A DNA stretch of 28,821 bases from a virus. This document shows positions 11,301 to 19,400 of the stretch, piece after piece; positions within the stretch are counted from its first letter, which is position 1; each line of letters starts with the position of its first letter. The DNA lies in IMG/VR virus record IMGVR_UViG_3300033994_002576, positions 1-28,821 of that record; one strand, given 5' to 3'. The translations under genes and the position numbers were made by a program. Below the pieces are notes generated by a model, which worked only from the letters and a program-made list of their open reading frames with translations, was not told the DNA's origin and did no database searches.

Positions 11301-12931
11301 TAAACAATGGAAGTATTTCTACATCTACTGGAAATAATCTTATTCTATCCCCAGCATCAGGAAGTTTAGCTGTAGTAAATTCATCTTCAGCATTTGTAAT
11401 TCCTTCTGGAAGTTCTTTACAAAGACCAGCTAATGCTATAGCAACAAATGGTGCTATTAGATTTAATACCGATAGTGGTCAGTATGAAGGATATAGTGAA
11501 ACTACATCTACATGGTCTTCTTTAGGAGGTATTAGAGATCTTGATGGCAATACCTATATTGCTGCCGAAGCATTTACAGGTGCTAATGATAATGTATTAT
11601 ATTTCTATAATGATGGAAACAATACATTAAAATTAACAAGAAATCATTTAGATTTTAATACCGTAAAAAGATTACGTTCTTTAGATATTAATCTTCCAGT
11701 ATATACAGAATGGTCTTCAAATGCTCCAGTAACTTTAGGAGATTTTGTAAAATATAGAAATAATTTATATGAAGTTACTCAAGCAGGTACAACGGGAACA
11801 TCAGGAACAGAACCAACACACACAACTGGTTCCCAGGCAAATGGAACTGCTGTATTAACTTGGTATTCTTCTGCCGTAGCTCCATTATCTTTTGAAGAAA
11901 TTTCAGAACTTAGAGTTGGTCCTAATGGTAATCTCCCACTAGTTATTAATAGTGATCTAAGATTATTTGATAATACAATTTCAACTGATGTAAATGATTT
12001 ATTACTTCAACCAAATGAAGGCAAAAAAGTAACTGTAAATGCAAATACATCTTTAGTTATTCCAGTTGGAGATAGTAATCAAAGAGGTGCTCCTGCAGCT
12101 GGATCAATTAGATATAATACATCTATTACTCAATTTGAAGGTTATAGTGGAACTAATTGGTCTTCTCTTGGTGGCGTTCGTGATGTAGATGGAAATACTT
12201 ATATTATTCCTGAAACTATACCTGGAAGTAATGAAAATACTTTATATTTTTATAATGATAATTTAAATACTTTAAGGGTAACTACAACCGCAATTGATTT
12301 GGATGAAATTGATACTATCAGATCAATAACTTCAAACACTTTAAATATTCAAGCTTCTCTAATTACTTTTGACAATTTATCAACATCAATTGAAAATACA
12401 TTAACTTCTACATTTATTTCTAGTACAAAAGATAATTTAGATCTTGGTTTATCACAAGGTTTAAATAATGATCCTCTATTGAGATTAGAAAATACTGGCG
12501 ATATTTACTATAATATTGGTTTTGGTACAGGAGTTTATAATGGAGTAAAAATATTTGATAGTGAACTTAAAGAATTAGAAATAGCTGATTTCAAAATATC
12601 CACATCAAAAATTAATTTAAGTAAAGGTACTATTAATTCTGGTAGTGCTATATTATATAATCCTTCTATAAATGAATCTTCAAAAGTTCAAGTTATTGCT
12701 CATAATACAACAACTGGAGATAAAGAATTTATTGAGTATTCAGTAATAGATAATGGAACTGATATATTTTTCACCGAATACAATAATTTAAAAACTGGAG
12801 AAGAATTAATTTCTTCCGAATTTGATTTTACATCAGAAAGTAATGTAAGAATTACATTTACTGTTTCGGATTTATTAACAAATGGAGATAATTTAGTAAT
12901 TACAGTAATAAGCAATGTCATTAAGAGGTAA
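8303..12931 (+). CDS. Mosaic fibre-like virion structural protein with cupredoxin-like and CBM-like modules (1542 aa)
   Basis: A long modular fibre-like protein. Residues 1-75 form an N-terminal module (FEIQRQKINQIGDQIFNIYQ, then GSDLSTGNLKLGDGT and PSLAF) recalled from cyanomyovirus structural proteins and probably used for virion attachment. Residues 110-245 and 370-620 hold glycine-rich GxxY repeats. Two cupredoxin-like domains lie at about 246-350 and 700-890. A CBM5/12-like segment lies at 1133-1193. A module ending in GGxRDxDGNTYI is duplicated at about 1030-1130 and 1251-1343. The C-terminal 90 residues (TTGDKEFIEYSVIDNGTDIF) form another recurrent fibre domain. Residues 884-1030 are low-complexity Ser/Asn/Thr-rich beta repeats. 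The stretch is very AT-rich (16 of 60 bases GC at 9781-9840) with many ATA and GGA codons. It follows the 65-aa gene with a 14 nt overlap. A side-fibre or baseplate-fibre role is inferred from modules and position; the attachment site is unknown. Confidence 0.75.
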   Translation: MPAINVAKTDTFEIQRQKINQIGDQIFNIYQGGSDLSTGNLKLGDGTRTSPSLAFISDPSLGLYKAAPSTFGFVSSGKKIADYSEENIFLYKELILQKNIISSSGILISNPGTNYDSGNYNDVPLLGGTGIGATANIEVTEFTGNIVNVGKNYIEGSYTDIPISSGSGTGAVVSFIVEGISGNITNSGTGYVPNNYNNISLSGGSGSGAKANIGITGDISFSGSINSAGSGYAEGSYISVPLLNKPTIIYTVTSVSNPGTPPPANVFQINGVTQQTLTLIQGNTYRFDVSDASMTIDAINFTQTDGSALPTADYTIIRKGTSGSVGSFVDLVIKPSATLGNIKYESSSTFIGAGATITIASGASSNYGTNGSANITVDASGVITGFTLVSSGFDYKQNDVLQVYNGDVGGTGSGFEYTLGSATYNGEITSIEIVDNGINYLKDDILSVNPSDVGGFGSGFLYTITSEPGIVKDFEFSDKGSNYQINDNLFLPGEITGISSTVSTINTLITVTSVSGISSGSLVVQTSGTGSIASNTTVVSVNSINNTIVLSDLPTADGSVILSFIPSYGNSTVDFEYKITNVGEILGFSISNGGNGYSNNDILTVNNKDLIQPITINVINRNLQTITFQETIPSNTFSVGDIILLSSDPTAQEATIYAITTNGGNIESLLVDNRSYSAGNTITNPDISPSTYTINTASGIQYRYFLDDGSGYKITPSFTLYSGNIYVFDTSDLSNSNHIFALSKFRDGKWGPSLIENVSATLNIGSNQILVSDTTGILPGMAVTVESGLGQLQQNTTVLEVINSTTILLSLSPANSGASVLTFRGVEYTEGVTRSTSNLVLNVNDNTPNLYYYCASQSSLHVDEGGINDQEAVLTINLNNPKIFGEGFLATVTQIETENIISSDVNTGNIDAISFTGNELTISDAVVTNVLSVENLEATNISSSSITSNGTLNISGSSIELSGNTSIGSAIQITASNGNITTSGVLQTNGSLNVDNILTINNGSISTSTGNNLILSPASGSLAVVNSSSAFVIPSGSSLQRPANAIATNGAIRFNTDSGQYEGYSETTSTWSSLGGIRDLDGNTYIAAEAFTGANDNVLYFYNDGNNTLKLTRNHLDFNTVKRLRSLDINLPVYTEWSSNAPVTLGDFVKYRNNLYEVTQAGTTGTSGTEPTHTTGSQANGTAVLTWYSSAVAPLSFEEISELRVGPNGNLPLVINSDLRLFDNTISTDVNDLLLQPNEGKKVTVNANTSLVIPVGDSNQRGAPAAGSIRYNTSITQFEGYSGTNWSSLGGVRDVDGNTYIIPETIPGSNENTLYFYNDNLNTLRVTTTAIDLDEIDTIRSITSNTLNIQASLITFDNLSTSIENTLTSTFISSTKDNLDLGLSQGLNNDPLLRLENTGDIYYNIGFGTGVYNGVKIFDSELKELEIADFKISTSKINLSKGTINSGSAILYNPSINESSKVQVIAHNTTTGDKEFIEYSVIDNGTDIFFTEYNNLKTGEELISSEFDFTSESNVRITFTVSDLLTNGDNLVITVISNVIKR
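12923..12928 (+). promoter_or_regulatory. Ribosome-binding site for the 169-aa gene
   Basis: AAGAGG five bases before the ATG at 12934 is the clearest purine-rich ribosome-binding site in this part of the window. It overlaps the last codons of the upstream gene and supports the ATG at 12934, which lies only two bases after the preceding stop codon. Confidence 0.6.
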
Positions 12932-12933
12932 TT

Positions 12934-13443
12934 ATGGCTAGTAACTTAAAAACTTTAGATTCCGTAGGAGGATTTTCTGTAGATAATACAGATATTATTA
13001 CTGATACTAAAGATATAAAAAATGTAAATAGTTTAGAAATAAAAAATTCTGCTCATAATGATAGTTTTACTTCTCATTATATTTTAAGAGGAATTAATAC
13101 TTCAGTTCTTAGTTTAAATGAACAAGGAGATCAAATATTTTTACCATCAAATACAATTAATTTTATTACAGGTCATATTATTGGAGTAAATGACAATGGT
13201 GGTGGACATTATTCATTAAAAATTGAAAGTTGTGTTACAGTTGGTTCTGCTGGTAATGTTCAGGAATTATCATCTTTGACAACTATCATAAAAGATAGCG
13301 TACCATCTGGGCAAACTTGGTCTGCTGTTCCTTTTGTTACTGGATCGGCAAATAGGTATAGTTATTCTGTAACAAGAGCTGGTACAACTTCACAAATTAA
13401 ATGGGTAGCTTATGTTCAAGTTATCAGTATTGACTGGACTTAA
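12934..13443 (+). CDS. Small fibre-domain virion protein (169 aa)
   Basis: A 169-residue protein. Residues 1-60 contain a short fibre-like lead-in (FSVDNTDIITDTKDIKNVNS). The C-terminal half has a compact beta-rich domain with the run KDSVPSGQTWSAVPFVTGSA followed by RYSYSVTRAGTTSQIKWVAY, which I recall as a terminal domain of larger fibre proteins in T4-like marine phages. Here it stands almost alone as a short gene. It begins two bases after the 1542-aa gene with a good ribosome-binding site (12923-12928), so it belongs to the same transcript and may cap or pair with that fibre. After it comes a 49-base gap carrying the next late promoter. The specific function is unknown; it could also be a remnant of a once longer fibre. 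The Trp-rich end is intact and the frame is clean. Confidence 0.65.
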   Translation: MASNLKTLDSVGGFSVDNTDIITDTKDIKNVNSLEIKNSAHNDSFTSHYILRGINTSVLSLNEQGDQIFLPSNTINFITGHIIGVNDNGGGHYSLKIESCVTVGSAGNVQELSSLTTIIKDSVPSGQTWSAVPFVTGSANRYSYSVTRAGTTSQIKWVAYVQVISIDWT

Positions 13444-13445
13444 TG

Positions 13446-13452
13446 CTAAATA
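13446..13452 (+). promoter_or_regulatory. Late promoter box (CTAAATA)
   Basis: CTAAATA is the variant late box recalled from T4-like cyanophages. It lies in the 49-base gap after the stop at 13443 and ends 40 bases before the ATG at 13493, the same distance as at the first gene. AGGGG at 13476-13480 and GGA at 13483-13485 between box and ATG can serve as the ribosome-binding site. It probably starts a separate transcript for the giant fibre. Confidence 0.6.
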
Positions 13453-13492
13453 GATAAGAGAATAAAACCTACGGCAGGGGCTGGATAGTAAA

Positions 13493-16400
13493 ATGAGTTT
13501 TCAGTTTAATTCCGATAGAGAAAAAATTAGAGCTATAAATCCTTCTCTAATCGGAGAAAATGAATTAACTATTAGATCAGGAGTTGGCTCTAATGAAAAA
13601 GAGATCATTAGAGCTCAATTAGATTCTAATACTAGTTTACCTAGAGTAGGTATTAATAGGACTGGAAGTAGAGTAGAAAGAATAGAAGTAACTAGCAGAG
13701 GTTCTGGTTATACTTTACAGCCTACTGTCAATTTAAGTGCTCCAGATCAACCAAATGGAAGACAGGCACTTGCCTCTGCTGTAATTAATTTAGGTTTTGT
13801 TGTAGCTATCTTAGTTGATGATCAAGGAGATGGTTATACATCAGCTCCATCTGTAACTATCAGTGGCGGAAATGGTTTTGGCGCAACTGCTTTAGCATTT
13901 CTTGATACCGTAGATTTTGAACTTGATATTAACGGTGCAATCAGGACTTCAACTTCTATCATTTCTGATACTGCTAGAATTTTAAACCTAGATATTGATA
14001 ATTTTGTAACTCCAGATTTAGTTTTAAGAGCTCCAAATTTTAAAACATTTGTTAATAACACAGGCACACAGTGGGCTGCAAATGTAATCTTACAAAAAGA
14101 TTCCTATAGATATTGGGAATCTAATGTTTATCAAGCATTAAATACAGGGGAAACGGGTTCAATACCACCAACACATATTGATGGCATTGAATTAAATGGG
14201 GAAATTAGTTTTAAGCATATTGGTATTAGAGCTTCTGATCAAAATCAACCATTTTATGATCAATCTGGAGAAGCAGGTATATACCCAAGATCTATTACTC
14301 CACTTCTTGGCGATAAATCTGATAAGATTGCTACCACTGAATACGTTTTAAACCTCGCTACAAATGACGTTGGTGGTCGTGTTTACGTTTCGCAGCAGAT
14401 TGGTAATGACGACAATGATGGTCGTTCCGCAGTTGCTCCTGTAAGAACTATTAAGAAAGCTGCCCAGATTGCTTGGACAACTCCTGGCGTAAAGGAAACT
14501 ATTGTAGTTTCTGGTGGTGATTATGTAGAAGATAATCCAATTTCTTTACCCCCAGATGCTTCAGTTGTTGGTGATAACTTACGTCTTGTTATCATTCGTC
14601 CAGCAAATCCAAGAAAGCACATCTTCAAATTTGGTGATAAAAACTATGTAACTGGCGTTACTTATAGAGATCAAATTGATTCAAATGGCGATCCTGTAGC
14701 AACATGGGATTATGCCATGGTGTTTGACGATAAACAAAGAATTGTTTATGATGTTAGTGCAAATGGAGATTTCGAAACTGAATTTCCTGTAGGACATCAA
14801 ATTTTTGGACCAGAAAAATTCCGTGCTCTGTTCCAAACAAATACTGGTTTATCAAATTTAACTTCAGGACAAAGAGTTCGTGGTGTTAATACTGGTGCAA
14901 TTGCATTATTAAATAATGTTTCTTTCAACAAAATTACTGGACCTGATGCATATGTAGATGGAAGTGTAGATTTTTCTGTAATTAGTGGAACTTTTAATGC
15001 GGGAGAAACGTTCCAATTTGGCGGAACTGGAACCGTATCATTCCAGCCAAATACTGCATATACTTTAGGACAAACTGTTTGGACAGGAGATAATGTATAT
15101 ACAGTAACTGTTGCTGGTACTTCTGGCTCTGCTGCTCCAGCCCATACATCTGGAACAGCTACCAATGGCACCATAACTTTTGCTTTCTTAAGAACAGCAT
15201 ATGAATTTATTTCTACTGATATTAAATCAATTAGAGCAGAAGGAGAAGTTGTATTTGTAGATGAAGATATTACATCACCTCTTCCTATTGTAAGAATTGA
15301 TTTTTCAAAACAAGGTACTAATGAAGTAGCAACTGGAGGTTTTCAAGATCCTGGAGTTACAGAAGATTTAGGTGGTATTGTTTTCTATACTAACGCTCTT
15401 GTTGGTAGACAAAATACACACGATTTTAAAGAGGGACAAGAAATTTTAATTTCTGGTCTTCCAGAATCATCTCCAGACCTTTCTTTCTTGAATGGAAAGC
15501 AAAGAATTTATAAAGTTCTAGAAGATGCTGATGGTAGATCGAGAAGATTTGTTATTCCGAAAAAGACAACAGTAACTACAGTTGATGATTTTGATCCAGG
15601 ACAATTTGCTTCTGTAAGGTCTGCATCAAAGTCAGTAACTCTTTCTCTTCTTAACTCACCAAATAAATTCCCCATAGCAACTCCAGTAGCAAGACGCTAT
15701 CAGGATGCTTGTTTACAAATTAGAAATAACATTGACTTTATCGCTGATGAAGTTGTAAGAAGAATTAATGATGAATTTAAGAAAGAGTACTTCTCTGTAT
15801 ATAATATTTCTGGTGTTCAATTTAAAATCTTTTTAGGTCCATCAAGATTTATTCATACCTATGTAAGTGGAGGAACTGTAGAATTTAATAACACTACTTA
15901 TAATATTGCAGATTTTCAGTATGATAATTTTGTGACTGGAGAAGCAACAATAACAACAAATGTTCCAGTTGCATCTTTAACAGAAGATAGTATCGTAAAA
16001 CTTGCTGGTATTGTTGTTGAGTGTGATATCGACGGAGTAACAACTCAAAAAATTTATCCAAGTTTTAATATTCCAGTAAGTGATAATAAGTGTCGTAGAG
16101 ATGTAGGACATTTTCTAAACGCAGTAATTAGAGATCTTGAGTTTGGAAGTAATTATAATATTATTGATGCTGCTAAAAAATATATTTCTGCTGGTCAGAT
16201 CGATCTTGTAGATTACGAAATTACTCAAACAATTCGTGCTATTGAGTATGCTAGAGAACTAGCAATTTATGCTATGAGAAAGTGGAGAACTGGAAACGGT
16301 ACTCCTTCAGATCCTGTTTACATTCCACAGTATTCATCATTACCAAGATATTTTGATCCAACTGTAATTGATGATCTAGCATCTCCAGCGTGTGCTAACG

Positions 16401-19400
16401 TAGCATCTGCTATTAATACACTTTCATATCTATTTGTTGATGTACTTGCCAACAATGCTAATGGAACTTCGTTAGATGCTGCTTATTTAATTGCTAGAAA
16501 CAGAGATTTTATTGCTGATGAAGCATACGGAGCAACTAAAACACTTTACCCATCTCTAGGTCTTTCTAATATCAATGAAAGAAAATGCCGTAGAGATATC
16601 AATTTTATTATTAGTGGATTGCTGAGAGACCTTATTCTTGGCGGTAATGCTGGTATTGTTACTGCAGCAGAGTCATACTTTACTGGCACAGAACTAACTG
16701 GTATTCCAGAAGCACAAAGAGAAGAAACAATCTACGCTTTCAATCAGGTAAAAGATCTTTGTATCCTTGCCATGAGAAATTGGAAAACTGCTGGCGGTGC
16801 TGGTGCTACATACACCCCACTTCATACTCCAATTCCTCTATTTACTGATGCTAGTATTCTCATAGATACAGCTGGAACACCTTGGTGTGCTCAAATTGAA
16901 TCTGCTATCACTACTTCATTTGCTTTACTTGAAGATATTTTGGATGGCACAGTTTCTCCAGGAGGAACTGAAAAAACATTTGGCACATTATTTGATACTG
17001 CATCTATCATTTCATATCCAGATAGTATTATTTACGATGCTAATGACACTGTAATTACTCCTAGATCCGATTTTGATGATTTCCCAATTATCGAAGCTTC
17101 TCCATACACACAGAATGCCTCTGTAATTTCATTCCTAGGTGGAGGTGGTGCAGAAATTGATGGTTCTAAAGTTAAGCAACCTAACTGCCCATTCCCTGGT
17201 CTAGAACTTGACGGTTCCGCAACTTTCCCGAATCAAGGTAAGTCGATGGTTGCTTCAGCATTTACCATCGTATCATTTGGAGGAACTGGTTATTTAATTA
17301 AAAATGATGGTTATGTTCAGTTAGTTTCTGTATTCTGTATTTTCTGTGGTGATGGTGTTCTCGCAGAATCTGGTGGTTATGCTTCCATCACAAACTCAGC
17401 AACAAACTTTGGTATATTTGCTTTAAGAGCAATTGGATTTAATGATTTTGCTTACCCATTTGATATAGGCACAATTACAAACGTATCTTCAACCCCAACA
17501 GGAAGAACTATTTTTACAATTGATGGATTAGGAAGAGAACCACTTGAGCACTATATTGTTAAGATTGATGGCTATGAAAATGTAAGTGCAGAAATTGAAT
17601 ATTATATTGATAGCGTTGGTGCAGTTACAGTTGGTCCTCCATTCTCTGCTCAAGTAACTATTGAATCTGGTTCTGGTGGAGGAGCAGAATTTAAAGATAG
17701 TTCAACTGGTCAAGCAGTATCTACATCAGTATTAACTGGAAAAACTATTCGTTTACATAGACCATCTATTGTTAACTCTTCATCTCATACTTGGGAATTT
17801 GCTGGTTCTGGAACAAATTATAATGCACTACCAGAAAATGGTGGGGTTAAAATTGAAGCAAATGAGCAGGTTTCGGAAGATTATGGTCGTGTTTATGTTT
17901 CTGGTACTGATGAACTTGGCGACTTTAAAGTTGGTACATTCGCTAGAATTGAAAACAGAACTGGTAATATTACCTTTACTGGTACAGTTACAATTTCTGA
18001 AGTTGAATTCCTTAAGCTAAAAGGTGGTGACGTTGTTGTTACTGGTTTTGATGCTTCAAACACTTTAGGTGGCGCTAACTCAACTGACTCTAAACTACCA
18101 ACTCAAAAGGCAGTTAGAGATTATATCACAAACAATCTTGGTCCTTATATCAATAAGCCATACTCAACAAACGCTGTTCCTAGAGCACTAGTTGAACTAA
18201 CTGATTCTGGAAAAATTTCTATCGATCAGATTCCACCACTCAGACCATTCAGCGTATATACAGTACCAGATCAAACTGCTCGTTTAAACATCGAAGGTGC
18301 TCTTGCTGGCGATATTGCTATCCAACAAGATACATCAACTTCTTATATTCTTAACAATGATAATGGAAGTTTATTCGTTTCATTTAATGTAGATCCAACT
18401 CTTCAATTTACTACTGGTGATGTGTTTACTGGTAGTGTGAGCGAAGGTAAAATTCAGGCTACAGAATATAGACAGGGTGTTGTATATCAAATTAATATTA
18501 CTGATCCAGGTTCTGGTTATACAACTGCTCCTGTCATTACAATTACTGGGGGAAATCCACAAGCAGGTTCCATACAAGCAGCCGCAACTTGTACTATTGC
18601 AAATGGTCAAGTAGTTACTGTAACAATAGTTTTATTCAACGGTCTTATTGGTGGTAAAGGTTATACAACTCAACCAACAGTTACATTCTCAGCTCCATCT
18701 GGTTCTGGAACACAAGCAACTGGTATCGCTCTAATAGAAAGTAGATTATATGGAGATATTGTAAATAATATCAAAATTGCGGAAACTGACACTATTAATT
18801 CTAGTGATATACCAACGGAAACAATTAATATTAATAGAGTTGTAAATACTTCTGCTTCTAATAATAATAATTGGGTATCACTTTCAACAAATCAAATTGC
18901 TGCTTCTGACATTACATCTGGTGTTATTGCTACATCAAGATTAGCAAATAATTCAGATGCTGCAAACTCATTTACATTCTTGAGAGGCGATCAAAGCTAT
19001 GTACCAGTTGTACAATCTGTTAAAGGTGCGGAAACTAGATATTTTGCTAAACTATTCTCCCAAGCAAGTAGTGGATCAAGTCAGTTAATATTTACAACAA
19101 ATTCAAATACCCTCGTTGGCCATAGAGTTGTAGATAATATTACTGGTATTCAATCAAATACTTCAATCAATGGTGTCGTAACATCTGGTGGATTAACAAC
19201 AGTATCTATCAACAATCCTCTAACATCTACTCTTGCTGCTGGCAGTATTATTGAATTCCAAAGAGGAGCTTCTCCATTAGTATTTGAATCTTCTTTCACT
19301 CAAGGAAGTTTTGTTGATAATATTGTAATTGCTAATAATGGCAATGGTTTTACAGATGGTCAATATTTTGATGTTCCATTGTCGGGTGGATCTGGCACTG

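Noticed and set aside
14797-15174. Minus-strand open frame of 125 codons
   Set aside because: Complement of the beta-helix and CBM-like coding region; no ribosome-binding site or family resemblance.
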